From positions 5,473,501 to 5,537,500 of the forward strand of contig JAIVEN010000016.1 of NCBI GenBank assembly GCA_026686845.1: DNA of 64,000 bases. Direction: 5' to 3'. Each line of letters begins with the position of its first letter. The stretch's first letter is position 1. The position numbers and the translations under genes were made by a program. Of this stretch, positions 12,155-23,964 are shown one piece after another. This DNA comes from Adenanthera pavonina (taxonomy: Eukaryota > Streptophyta > Magnoliopsida > Fabales > Fabaceae). Below the pieces are notes generated by a model. The model was not told the origin of the DNA. It made no database searches and was given only the letters and a program-made list of their open reading frames with translations.

Positions 12155-13040
12155 AATCGAGCAAAACACCAGGGAACTCACTAAAGTCTGTGAACAATTG
12201 CTTTCCATGCCACTTTATCGAAGTTGGATATTCTTTGATAAAATTAATTGGACAGCATGTTTATCAGAAGGTTATAGAGGAGGAGTCATCAATCCTCTTG
12301 AATTATAAACTGCAACTAAAGCATGGTTAATCCAATTCAAGAATGCTTAACCAAATGAAGTTGGTTTTAGTATATGACAAATTCTCAAAGAAAAGTCTCA
12401 ATAAACTGGGAAAGCAACAAATTACACGTTATTCTTTTGGTAAATAATTAGATCTTTTTTTATATGCGGTGCACCAGATATATAATAATTTAAAAATTTA
12501 TAAAAAAAATTATGCTTATTTTTCTAATATTAAAACTCATATGAAATGTGTGTAAAAATATTAAAAATTATCCAAAATCTAATGAAATATGTGAAAAAAT
12601 ATTGAAAGGATTAAAAAAAATTATAGGAACATGAGAAAAACTGCATATTTTATGAGTTATAAATATTGCGGCCTCCTAATAAAAGTTAACTTTATTCATT
12701 AGATAGAATATAAAAAGCATGATTCATAATTTCATCTGCATCATAATGTATGCCACCGTCACTTAAAAAAAAAAATTGGGATTTTTTTTTCTTTCGGAGT
12801 TTTTTTGGTCGTGAACGTGACGGAAACGCCCAGAAGAAGTGGCGTCAAATGTAGAATGCAACTGAATGTGATTCGATTGGTGTGGAAATTTTCGTGGAAG
12901 TCTCTCATCCAATCCAAATCAACACGACCCCCCTTTAGTCAGTCAACTCTTCGAGCCAGCACGTCATTGCAATTTAGTTGGCCTCCCTTGCGCGGCCTTT
13001 CTTCTTCTCCCTATTTTTTGACTCACCTTTTTTCTTTTTA
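12155..13040 (+). repeat. Diverged local repeat, copy A (interrupted)
   Basis: Two blocks, about 12190-12315 and 12810-13010, match in order and orientation the region 21105-21490. Shared landmarks include 'tttgataaa', 'atgtttatca', 'gggagtcatca/gaggagtcatca', 'tcttgaatta', then 'gacgcccag(c/a)agaagtgg', 'gaagtctct', 'atccaa' and 'cagtcaac/agtcaac'. Copy A carries about 470 bp of extra AT-rich sequence between the blocks. No function is evident. Confidence 0.5.
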
Positions 13041-13309
13041 AAAAAATAGATGAATTGAGTCTCAAAATTCGTTTATGCTTTGTTTGGACTTTGGGTGATG
13101 GAGAAAAATAGGAGAAGAAAAAATAGAATGAGAAAAAATTGAAGATAAAATATTTTCTCTTTAAAAAAAAACAAAGAGAAAAATTTATTTATTTCATAAA
13201 GACTATAATAATACCTTAATACTAATATAACTAATATATATTATATTAATAAAAATATTTCATATAAATAATATTTTCACACAACTTATTTTATTGAATA
13301 AAGTGGCAG

Positions 13310-13600
13310 CTAACGACCGATGACTAGTGGTGGTGGTTGATGACCAGTGATTAACAGTGGTTGCAGCGGTTGGTTATCGCCAGTGGTAGTGTCAACAACT
13401 AGTAATCGATCTTCGACGGTGGTGGCCAACAGGGGCAGCAATGATTGATGACTGCCGATGGCCGGTGATCAAGGACTAGCAACTGGTAGTAGCTGATGAT
13501 CATTGATCGGCAACTAGCGATGGGGGTTGGTAGAGGCAGTGGTGGCAGTTGGTGGTGGAGGGTGGCGGTGGACAATGAATGGTGATTATTTGTGATGATA
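13310..13600. repeat. Degenerate GGT/GAT-rich tandem repeat
   Basis: On the plus strand this is a long G/T/A-rich run built of short variants such as 'gtggtggttgatgaccagtg' and 'ggcagtggtggcagttggtg'. The repeating pattern is irregular, with a period near 3 and drifting longer periods. It keeps a frame open on the minus strand (13399-13611), but the predicted peptide is low complexity and not a credible gene. Confidence 0.6.
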
Positions 13601-14529
13601 AGTGACATCAATATATATAAAACATGCCTATAGACAATTTTGGAAAATAAGTATTTTTTAAAAAATTTTTTTACTTTTAGAAAAAAAAATTTGAGAGGAA
13701 AAACAAAAAAGGAAGATGGACATGTGAGACTTTTGTGAGAATGGGTATTTCAAAAAGCTAATAAAAATGAGTTAATTAAATTCAGCTTATGGAAAAAATT
13801 CTAAATTTATTCTTTTCTTACAAATTAAAAAGTTTAGGGTTTTGTAGTTTTATTTCTCTAATAATGCTATCATGATGTTATCCATTGGAGGTGTACTGAA
13901 AATGTCTAGTTTCATAACCTACGATTATAATAATGAGAGGAAATAGAGTCATGATTGTACACTCAGTGAGGACGCTGGTTCTTCAACTTTTGTAACCTCC
14001 ATATACATGATTACACTTGTCACCTATTTATTCACTTGAACGTTGGACCACCACCATATATATATATATGTACACACATACATGAGCTTTCTCATTTTGT
14101 ATCTATCAAGTAATATATAGTTAGCTACTCTCATATTCTTCCTCATTAATGCCTGGGTTACATATTTAAAATATAATTCAAATTCAAATCTTAATAATTT
14201 AAAAAAAATTATTATATAGTAAATAGTAATATTTAGCATAAAGATTTTAATATAATAATTCACATAAAAGCAATTTTACTTAAGTTTATATAATTTTATT
14301 TTTATCTTATTGTATCATATTGAAATTGTAAACTTATTTACTCAAATTATTAGCATGCAAATATAATTCATATTGTTGTCTGTAAAAGCAAAAAATCATG
14401 TTATTGTCTTTCACAATTTACATGGTATTGGCTGAAAGGATTAGAAATACTATCTCATTTTATACACTATATAATTAAAAGTGCACATATTTAGAAAGAG
14501 CGTCGTTGTCTAAAGCTGGAGTCTGAATA

Positions 14530-14949
14530 TGGGTTAACATGCTATGCTAAAAATGTGAATTCGGCTTGCATTTGCTTGCTGGCTAGATATTGTCCCTCAC
14601 AGCCAACTCACTGAATTCTTTAGTCGACCATTCGAAGAATGGATAATGAGAAACATCCATCATGAAAGAGACCTCACGTGGAGAATTTATTTTGGGCTAA
14701 TGTGCTGGAAACTCTGGGATGTTAGAAACAAAAGAATTTTCACTAAGGAAGAATTTGCAGCCACTAATGTTTGCCTCTCAATCCGGGCTCTGACACAGTC
14801 AACACCCTTAGGAATACTCACCTCTGACTTGAACATTTTTTGTTTCTTCCCCTTGAGACTGCCTTGATTTGTTTTTGTAACAAGCCAGTCGTTCATTGTA
14901 TATTTTCATGCTAATACATCCCTTTTTTCACCCAAAAGAAAAAAAAAAC
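14530..14949 (+). mobile_element. 5'-truncated LINE 3' end (zf-RVT region)
   Basis: Translation of 14570-14860 gives text typical of the C-terminal region of plant L1-type LINE polyproteins after the reverse transcriptase: a 'WIMRNIHHERDLTWRIYF' stretch followed by 'CWKLWDVRNKRIF'. A related stretch occurs in the LINE piece at 17746-18190. A non-coding tail and an A-rich run (about 14937-14949) follow, as expected for an L1 3' terminus. There is no reverse transcriptase or endonuclease domain, so it is a dead-on-arrival insertion. Confidence 0.72.
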
Positions 14950-15399
14950 TTGAATTTGGCAAGTCTACCGAGTTAACTTGCTGAGTTGACAACCGTTGTG
15001 TAATTGAGCTTGATTCCCTTGCCAAACAAAACCTAACAAAGTACGCTACCATCAAGAGAATAAAGTAAGAATTAAATATTTTGAGAGGGATTGATGCTTT
15101 GGATCAAATAGAAATAATTGGAAGTACAAGTCCAGGTTGCAGTGGGCCAAAGATATAACACTAACAGTAATTTGCAAGTAGCTATTATATATGAAATTCT
15201 TGGAGATAATTTATACATTAACCATTCCCTAAATTACTAGTTTATACTAGTATAGAACGTTTCATTGTGATGATACCAAGAAAGAGTTTAATGCGCAGAA
15301 AATTATTGACACAAATCACACTAGCTAGCCTGACTAAACCCACACTTCACGTCCACATGGATAGTGAGCTCCCTCCCTCTCTACATTTTGGTCTACCTA

Positions 15400-15724
15400 A
15401 TAAAAGACAAAGCGAAAATCCAGTGATTTTTTTTGTCTTTTCCTGAGAAATACATAAAATAGCTGCCACAGTGGTGTCGTTTTCGAAGTAAATTGCACCC
15501 ACTCGGAAACCCCAATAAAACCAAGTCTTTAGAGAGACTGTACGCCACGCGAACTCTGGTCCCCATAAACCTCATCGCCAATCACATGCATGTCTGGTTT
15601 GTCACTGATAAAGTCCATGAGAAGGTTCAGTTCATTCCGGGACATAGTGGTGCCAAATGGGTTAAACGGGTTGGTGAACAACACGCCTTCTATGCATTTT
15701 TGGGCATGTTGGTAAAAGCTAGTT
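15400..15724 (-). pseudogene. ACC synthase fragment, left inverted copy
   Basis: The minus strand encodes text close to the middle of 1-aminocyclopropane-1-carboxylate synthase: 'GVLFTNPFNPFGTT', then 'SRNELNLLMDFISDK', then 'GDEVYG', and after a small deletion and frame shifts 'YSLSKDL' and 'GFRVGAIYFEND'. These match the ACS blocks GVLxTNPSNPLGTT, the helix leading to (S/C)DEIYSGT, and SLSKDLGLPGFRVG (PLP-lysine region). Frame breaks and the lack of both ends make it a pseudogene fragment. It lies head to head with a second copy at 15741-16020, separated by 16 bases. Confidence 0.8.
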
Positions 15725-15893
15725 GCAATGCAGATTAAAGAACTAGCTTTTACCAAAACCCAAAAATGCATAAAGGGCGTGTTGTTCACTAACCTGTCTA
15801 AGCCACTTGGCACCACTGTCCTGGAATGAACAGAACATTCTTATGGACTTTATAAGCGACAAACCGGACATGCATGTGGTTAGCGATGAGGTT
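15568..15893. repeat. Near-palindromic inverted repeat from an ACC synthase exon
   Basis: Left arm 15568-15724 (157 nt) and right arm 15741-15893 (153 nt) are reverse complements, roughly 85-90% identical by eye, separated by only 16 nt (15725-15740). The innermost 15 bases of each arm pair perfectly ('aactagcttttacca'). Two short indels and scattered substitutions separate the arms. Transcription from either side would give a long imperfect hairpin whose one arm is antisense to ACC synthase mRNA. Confidence 0.88.
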
Positions 15894-16020
15894 TTTTGAG
15901 CACCGTTTTCAGCTCTCCATGATTTGTAAGCGTCATGGAAATCCTGGAAGAAAGAAAGAAATCTCCTGAAGGACTATGATTCTGACGCTTGAAACAAAGT
16001 TCACGTGGTGTATATGCTAA
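15741..16020 (+). pseudogene. ACC synthase fragment, right inverted copy
   Basis: The plus strand repeats the ACC synthase block in reverse orientation: 'KCIKGVLFTN', 'LSKPLGTT', then 'MDFISDKPDMHVVSDEVF'. It continues past the palindromic arm into later exon text ('SALHD', 'YDSDA', 'NKVHVVY'), matching the ACS segment leading to the active-site lysine region. In-frame stops and frame shifts are present. Because this copy retains 'KVHVVY'-type sequence missing from the left copy, the two have decayed separately since duplication. Confidence 0.75.
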
Positions 16021-16149
16021 TCTAAATCACATTTGCTAATCTAAATCAGAGCAATGATGATGAAAGCATACTTGAAAATTTGGAAATCCATATGCTTGTA
16101 CGTGAGAGTAATGATGGAGAGGAAGGGAGAAATTAGCAACCCACTTGAC

Positions 16150-19100
16150 CAAGTATGTTTAAACCAAAAATGAAGGGTTGGGGCAAAATCCTCAAAGGCA
16201 TAAATATGAGTTATGAAAGGTGGTCAAATTACAAAAATGCCCTAGTTAACTTACATAGGATCACTGATTTCAAAGTTGGTCTTTCAGTTGGGGTCTCTTC
16301 AAAAATAAATAAACTGAATATTCTAATATATTATGGTCTATTCAGTATAGACCCAGTCGATTTTGATGAAGTACTAAACAAAACTACTTAATATTAAATT
16401 GTTGTATCCTGGTAAGTAATTTATCTATTAATCAATTCATATCCAGACATAAAACAAAAAATTACTCCAACAATCTCCCACTTAGATAGCATTTATCAAT
16501 GGTCAAATTTATCAGAGAACCAGTACAACCACAAGAGTCAATAAATGAAAAATATTAAGTAAGGACTTCATCTAATATTCAATAGTGAAATCTTAAACGA
16601 ACAACATTAAGTTCGATAGACAATAATGATAGAAATCTTAATATAGACTCACCATTGAATAAAAAATGGAACATGAATTGACACAGCGTCAAGATGCACC
16701 AAAGTGTCACACATGAGTATAATATATAATACAAAGTTGGTATTTAACCAACAATTCAGATATGAAACAATCACAAGATCATTAAATATAGGGAAACAAA
16801 TGATGTAAGCGCATCGACAAAATTTCAATATATGAATGTAGTAGAATATATAAGGAGTTCCTTAAGAATACAGCTTAGACTTTCACTAGACCAAGGCATC
16901 ATAAAAATTTTAAAAATGACCCATATGAGTTACATGATTATAGAGTACTTGAATGGATAGGCATTTGGTAAATAGATCCACAAGTATTTGCTCATCAGAA
17001 ATATGAATCATGAGTCTAAGAACATTAAATTTATTTTCAACCACAATATAGAAATAAAATCACAAAATCACAAAATCACTGAATCCGATGGGAAACAAGT
17101 GATATAAAATGCATTAACACAAAATCATTGAAACCGATAGAAAAACAAATTATATAATGCATATTGGCAAGGTTTCAATATCTGAACTAAGTATATAGAA
17201 CCAAAAATGGTCTAAAACCATCAAATATCCCTCAAAAGATATAACTAAGACTCCCACTAAACCAATGTTATAATAAAATTTAACAAAACCCATAAGGGTA
17301 TTCCCTTGGTCAAATGAATATTCATTAACACATGCTCACTACAAATGTGAATTATATGAGTATGAGATTACACAAACTTCTCTCCAACAAATAGGAATTT
17401 TACACAAAAGTCTTTAAGTGCGACCAAAATTCCTGTGATTTTGAAAGAAGAAAATAGTAGATAAACTGTTGCAAGAAAGGTTGAGAGTCAACAACGTACA
17501 TGACAAATATAAATTTCCTCAACCATATAGACTCACAAATGGTTTCAGAAAGCAATATATTATGCTTCAAAAATTGAGGCAGCTGTGAGTGTTTATAGTA
17601 CACTTTATCACAAAACAGCTTCTTCAAACATCATAAAAATGTATTCAGAAGGGGATTATAATAATCATCCACATAAAATGTATGATCTGAATTCAAATAA
17701 TTAACAATATCAAGTGGATTAGATTTTCTGCATGTTAACATGCAATTTTTTTTGGAATGAAGGGAATTTATTCAAGGATCAACAATTACATCAAAAGCAG
17801 CTTCACAAAAACAAGAGTTGCAGGAGAGTATTTACAACAAGCTACCTGTGATCTAAACAAAGTATGTGAGACATGTTAAGAGCCTTTATAGTGTGCTCTG
17901 TATGTATCAGTATGTCTCTTATAAGAGCATTAGAAGTACAGATTTCACTAGTGAAAGTCCTTTGTTCCTAACTTCCCATAGTTTCCAACATGTTATGCCA
18001 AACATCATTGCCCATCTAGGTCTGCTTTGCTTTGGTTGGAGGTTAATGAGCATCCAATCCTGGCATGAGTCATTCAAGAAGCTATTGTATAAGTGAGTGG
18101 GCATGATCTGTTGCCAACATTGGATTGCAAAGGGGCAGAATCTGAGGATGTGGTTCATATCTTCTTCCTTGTGATTGCAGAAATTATAGTTAGCATTAGT
18201 GTCCTGAAGATACTCCATTACCTTCTTAGCATCTTTTCAATAAGTGTCATCAAAATTGCTCAAGTATATGCCAAGTCCACTAATAGCAAAAGCTATGTTT
18301 ATGTAGATGGCTAGCTGAGCACATATCAAATTCTCAAAAGTGGAAGCATAAAGAGATTTGTTTGGTTCAATCCTCTCCAAATCATTTTGAGGGCACTATG
18401 ATCTAAATAATCCCCCACCTTTTCTAATAGGTGCAATATGAGAGGTACAGAAATGCATACCAAATTGCATGAGCACTTGCTCATTACAAGTAGTTTGAGA
18501 CAAACCAAGAATGCCATGAGACCTATCATAATGGATTTAAATCCCAAAAGGCAAAGAGGCTTCACCAATTTCTTTCATATTCAAGTGGCATGATAAGAAA
18601 CATTTTGTTTCATTTATAAATTTCATATAATTACTGTTACGCAGGATGTGATCACATAGAGCACAACAACAACATAATTGCTTTACTAAAAATTTCTAAC
18701 GAATACATTGATATGAAGTATTTTCAATAATCCCAAAAAGAGGTAATGACCTCAGCAAACTTTAGATACCATTGCTTGAAGACTTATTTCACCTCATTGA
18801 TAGACTTACATAGTTTGCAAGCTAGACACCTTTCACCAGGTTTAATAAAACCTTCTAATTGAGTCGTATAGATTCCTTTATAAGTTTCCATTTAAAAGGG
18901 TACTTTTGACATCCATATGGTGAAGTTTAAAATTAAATTAGATTACAAGAGCCATGATTATCATGAAAGTGTCTTTGGTAGACATACTTAATAAAGGTTC
19001 TTAAATAATAAATACTTTCGTTCTAATCATGGTCTTTAGCTACAAATTTGGCTTTATATCTTTATTTCACCATTAGTTTGTTATCTGGTCTTAAAGGCTC

Positions 19101-19900
19101 ACTCACAATCAACAAGTTTCACCCAATTAGTAATTAATGTTGATATTACTTGCTGAGAGGACACATAATTAATGCTGTCAATAATCATATTTGAATTCCT
19201 ACAAGTAAGCCATGTAACCACTTAATATTGTAGGCACGTGGACTTACAGAGGCCTTCACACTTAATAATTAGCTCCTTAGCGTTTACCATATAAGGGTTT
19301 CATACCAATCTTAATTGGATTTTCACAAACATTACCTCTATCAACTATAAGAGATGACACAATAGAAATAGGTAAAATGGTGGTAACATCAATCGAATCT
19401 CTTAAACATATGTCTCTTACTATCCAAGTCATTCTCAAAATAAGATATTCAACAAAGTTAAATGACTTTAATAGTATGAGTAGGACAAAGATATATGCAC
19501 CTCCTTGATCCTAAACAATGCCTGATGAGGAATTCATTGATAATTCTAGAATTAAGTTTCTATAGCTGAGGGCTATGTCGTCTCATTTCCACTCTACAAC
19601 CCCACACATGAAGATGTTTCTCATTGGTTTCTTTCAAGAATGAGGTCTATATCGTGCTTGTTGGCATTGACTTACAAGGCACCTAATTCAAAATTTAGAC
19701 TGCAGTCTAAACATCACTCAATGGGAATTATAGGGACAAATGAACAATTATATGACAGCTTCATTGGCAGCACTAGATCCAATAGTTTAGAACTATTGCT
19801 TGAAGTCTCTTTGAACCAAATCTTTTACAAAGTGGTTGGAAACACTCGTGTGACTCTTATTACTTATTATGATTTGTCCTACTAAGAGTTTTCATCAAAG
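16150..19900 (-). mobile_element. Decayed Ty1/copia retrotransposon
   Basis: Minus-strand translations, broken by many stops, give copia pol text in the correct order. Integrase C-terminal 'HVWGCRVEMRRHSPQLQKL'-like sequence lies near 19500-19600, reverse transcriptase 'GFIKPGERCLACKLCKSI' near 18800-18860, and 'HGILGLSQTT...EQVLMQFGM' with 'DAKKVMEYLQDT' near 18210-18520. RNase H-like 'NYLNSDHTFYVDD' and 'SIWLRKFI' lie near 17500-17700. A purine tract and 'TGTTGG' near 16484-16496 (minus strand) look like a polypurine tract and the start of the 3' LTR, which would extend to lower coordinates. I could not find the matching 5' LTR. A truncated LINE lies inside it. It cannot be functional. Confidence 0.75.
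17746..18190 (-). mobile_element. 5'-truncated LINE nested in the copia element
   Basis: The minus strand encodes the zf-RVT region of a LINE polyprotein: 'CNHKEEDMNHILRFCPFA' then 'WAMMFGITCWKLWEVRNKG'. A non-coding tail ending in 'attcattcc' and a poly-A of 8 (T-run 17746-17753 on the plus strand) follow. It interrupts copia text: 'KKVMEYLQDTN' lies on one side (about 18200) and 'MLTCRKSNPLDIV' on the other (about 17720), which in intact copia elements are nearly adjacent. No clean target duplication could be read, so the insertion is old. Confidence 0.75.
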
Positions 19901-21099
19901 TATATAGTTGCTAAAACATATAAATTGAGCAAGCGAAGATAGAAAATATTATTATGTTATATGCATAATTATCAAACCAAAATTTCCTATTAAAGCTCAT
20001 TTTATGCAACTACTATAGCTATGTCACAGAAACTGAGTAAATAAAATTGGAAAGTACTAATTGTAGATGTATAATATAATTGTCAAATAGAATTTTCCAT
20101 CAAAACTCAGTGATGCAATTATATCACAAAAATATTTATCATAATCCCACCAAGGTTCCGGACTGTAATAAACAAAGAAAACTCACGACACGCGCAAGGA
20201 TATGGTTTTTGAATAGGGTCAACACAAAATGTAATCATTGTCACCATACCGAAAAGATACAAGAAACATTGAAAAATTGAAATAAAAGATTTGCTACCAA
20301 TTTGTTCAAAATGTCCCATCACAAGATTATATTAACAATGGTATATCGATAGGGTATGTCCGTTCACAATATAATAGACCCAGATAATTTTAGCCAAGCA
20401 CATTGTCGTGATTGTCTCACCAGAGCAACTACTAGGTGCAAATCGCCCTCACAATGACTACAAGGAATTATACGTAAAGTTTTATATATTTTAATTACTT
20501 AACCTTATAATTATAATTCTAGCAAAAAAATATAATTATAATTATATATGAAATAAATTAAGTTTTTAAGTTATTTCGGTCAGTAGAAAACTTCTAATTT
20601 TTAAAAATTGAAAAATTTTAATAATATATGTTCAAGAAACTTAAACTAACTTTCCCAATGTTGTGTTTTTGACCTTATAATCTTCACTTTATTTTAGTTT
20701 AATGTATACCAGACTTTTTAGGCTTGGAAATAGTACTTCTTCAAGAATTTATGGGACGCAAAATTATATTGCATTCTTCAAGAATTTATTTTTTATTATA
20801 AACAATATAACAATATAAGTATAACGCATATTTTGATTTGAATAAAGAAAAGTATATATTGTTAAATAAACATAATTTTAATCTAATGCTATAATATCTT
20901 TTAACAAAGGAAACTCTAACTTTTCCAATTAAAAAGTCAAGGGGTTTGAAATTTTTGTGTCGAGGATGATGATGCATTTATAAATGATAAATTTTGTGGT
21001 AATGTTAATTACAAGATTTAAAAAGCAGTATTTGTTCAATATTTTACAGCAATATTAATTAAAATAAAATAAATAAAATTTTAATATAAATAACTAACA

Positions 21100-21490
21100 A
21101 TTGTTTAACACTGCTCGCCATGTCTTTTAATTAAAGGTTGGATATATTACTTTGACACCTATAGATATAAAGTTGTATATTGCTTTGATAAAGTTATTAT
21201 TGGGAAAATATGTTTATCATGAGATTATGAAGGGAGTCATCATTAATTGTCTTGAATTAAGTTCTTTTTTATTTTTGGGCTTAATGGAGACGCCCAGCAG
21301 AAGTGGGGTAAAAATTTGATCAACAATGCAAATGAAATGATGTATCTATGGATTGGGTTTGATTGGTTTGGAATTTTTTTTTTACCAGCGTTTAGGAATT
21401 TTCTTAGAAGTCTCTGATCCAAGTCAACACAACCTCCCAAGTCAACAAGTCGTTGTTGCTGGTCTCTCCTTCCCCTCTGCCCCTTTTTTT
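21100..21490 (+). repeat. Diverged local repeat, copy B
   Basis: This is the compact counterpart of 12155-13040 (see that entry for shared landmarks). It lies about 4 kb to the 3' side of SOBIR1 copy 2, whereas copy A lies about 1.7 kb to the 5' side of SOBIR1 copy 1. It therefore does not follow simply from a two-copy tandem duplication of one gene unit. Confidence 0.5.
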
Positions 21491-23301
21491 CTTATAAACA
21501 ATGACTTCTGAACCATTTTTTTTAACAAAAAACTATTCTAGAGTTATTTGCAAACTGCCCATTTATGAAATTCTTTCATTGATAATAAAATTTAAATTTA
21601 CACTTATTATGAGTTGTATCATTACAAATTGGTCCATTTTTATTGGCTTAACTCACATTTTTTCTTACGTTTAATTTTTATTGTTAAATTTTTATCAACA
21701 TGAAATTAAATTATGCTAATATAACCAATCATATATTATAATAAAATAATCTTTGGATCAGAATAGTTGGATTGTATTGATGTAATCATTTTTTCATTCC
21801 AATTTTGAAATTGAAGAGGATTACAAAATTTGATGTATAAATCACTCTTTACACTGTAAAGCTGAGTATCCTACAAAATGCAACCAAGCACACCTAATGT
21901 GATAGTCATTTTTATAGAGGAATAAATATTTAATTTATCAAAACTAAGAAAAATGGTTAAATTCAGTTAAATTTAATTAATATGTCATATGAAAAATTTT
22001 TCCAGAAATGCTTATATTTAATTGAGTTAACTTTTAATGATAACTTAATTATAGTCTTAATTCCAAGTAAGATGTTAATTAATGAAGGAGGAAAGATCAA
22101 AAAGAAAATGATCATTTAATACTTGAAACAATAACAGTTGGTTTCTTATATATAAAAAAAAAATCCTTCCAAAAGTTTCTTATTAAAAATACCAGAGGAA
22201 ATAATATAAAAGCTTTTACATTATATTACTTCATGATACATGCAACCAAAAAGGTCCTAAATTTGTTTCTAATTTGTTTCTTTTTTTTTTTTTGTGTGTG
22301 TATACATCACACCATCGTAAAATTTACTCCATTCAATCCTATTCAAAACAAACTATTATTATTTTCCCTTTCTAATTGAATTCTTAATTTGAAAAAGTAT
22401 CATTCAAATTTTTAATTTTTGATATATATTGAAAATTACTCCTTAATTAAACCAGTAAAAGAATAATCAAATATAACTTAATTAAACATTAACAAAAAAA
22501 ACCTTGAAGGCGGAAAAACTTAAATTAATTTATTTTAAAATTAATGAGGCTGATTGTAATTTGATTAGGAAAAGGTTATTTAGTAAATTTCGTGTAATTG
22601 GATGGGTTTTCTTTTTCTTTCTTTCTTTTCAATATAAAAAACCATTCATTCAAAAAAGTAAATATCAATTCATGTATCCATTTTATACATACAAAATATG
22701 CACATTTAGTATTTATTTTAATCTCAAAATATTATGATTTGATATTTTTTGACATGATTTTGCATAACTTGGAGTATAATTGCTTTACAGGAATATTTAT
22801 AAGGATTTTGAATTACATAGAATAAAAAAGTTGGAGCTAAACATAAAATACGAAGTCCATCCGCTCTTCTTATATTTTTTCACCAGCGGACAAGTGAAAA
22901 AGCAAGAAGGAATGAAGTTACGAAAGGACCCGACACCGACTGGGAGAAAATTGTTGGACCCGACGGCGAGTGGTCTCGTGAAGACTAAAGAAGACACATT
23001 GACCTGGCATTGGATAGAGAAGACATTGTTGGACTCGGCACCGACTCGTCTTGTATGCCCAACTTACTTTTTACCCGATTTCATGATTTTACGGATTTTT
23101 ATGAACTTCTAGGCTTTCTGTATATAAAGAGACACAAAGGAATACGAGGAGATATTTAGAAAAGCACTCTGCGGCTTAAGAACATGGTTCAAACATATTT
23201 AAGAGTAACTAAAAGTAATTTATAGGAGAGAGTAAGAAAATTTGGGGAGTATTGAAGTAAGATTGTATCTTCCATTATAAACCCTTTATTTTTCTTATTT
23301 T

Positions 23302-23550
23302 TATCATAATTTGAAATTTTAGTTCTGTTTTAATTTCTATTTCCATATGTGGCTAAACTTTTCAGTCATAGGTAGGAATATAGTCGGGCTAAAATTGGCT
23401 TGATTTGTTCTCTTTAGTTCTGTTATTCTTATTATGATTTAGAATTTTAGTTCTGTTTTAATTTCTATTTTCATGTGTGGCTAAACTTCTCAATTACAAG
23501 TAAGAATGTAGTCTAACTATGATTAACTGAATTTGTTTTCCTTAGTTATG
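23302..23550 (+). repeat. Tandem duplication, unit about 128 bp
   Basis: Two adjacent units share 'attttagttctgttttaatt', a 'ctatttccatatgtggctaa'-like block and 'gtaggaatatagtc/gtaagaatgtagtc' with an offset of 128 bases. Upstream, 'tgtatataaagagacac' at about 23119 and 'gattgtatcttcc' resemble an LTR leader, so this may be part of a decayed LTR element. Confidence 0.6.
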
Positions 23551-23964
23551 ACTTTTTAAATTTATTCTTTAAGTTATACTTAATTTATTTTTTTCATTAT
23601 ATTTAACTCTTTTATTTTCAGGTGGATTTTATATTTGATCATCATAAAATATAATTTATGGGTAAACTTGATGGAATGAGAGATGAAAAGTGAATCTAAA
23701 TTTAGAGAGATAAACATGAATAATTAATCTAAAGATAGAATTAGAAATTTGTGGTGATATACGTTAACTTTCAAGATTTGATTGATTTGATTAAAAATTT
23801 TAATTGTGTGAGAGTGAATTGAATCTTAATTAAATAAGAACTAATTGAGTTAAAGGTAATAATGACATTTTAAAAATAATTATCATTATAATTGTATAGA
23901 GTCTAATTAAAGAATAAAATATAGTTATTCCATAAGGTAAACTCTGATCCCTCAACACTTCTAG

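Larger units (their letters stand above)
10456..14529. other. Intergenic region upstream of SOBIR1 copy 1
   Basis: No gene is supported. The first 200 bases upstream of the SOBIR1 start are related to the same region of copy 2 (27356-27545), with the shared block 'cttgaattttcttccac', and carry a W-box core on the gene strand (GTCAA at 10625-10629 on the plus strand). Segments at about 12155-12330 and 12805-13040 form a diverged repeat with 21100-21490. A degenerate GGT/GAT-rich tandem repeat lies at 13310-13600. The rest is AT-rich. Confidence 0.6.
20000..23960. other. Intergenic AT-rich region
   Basis: No gene is supported. Contents are the diverged repeat copy B (21100-21490), a small GC-rich island near 22860-23060, a possible degenerate LTR leader with a TATA-like box near 23123, and a 128-bp tandem duplication at about 23302-23550. 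The stretch 20080-20470 may be decayed 5' copia sequence but no motif was readable. Confidence 0.5.

Noticed and set aside
22780..23112. A 110-aa plus-strand frame with Thr/Pro-containing repeats
   Set aside because: It covers the GC-rich island. The repeated DNA motif, not a protein domain, explains the open frame. Kept only as a DNA-level finding.
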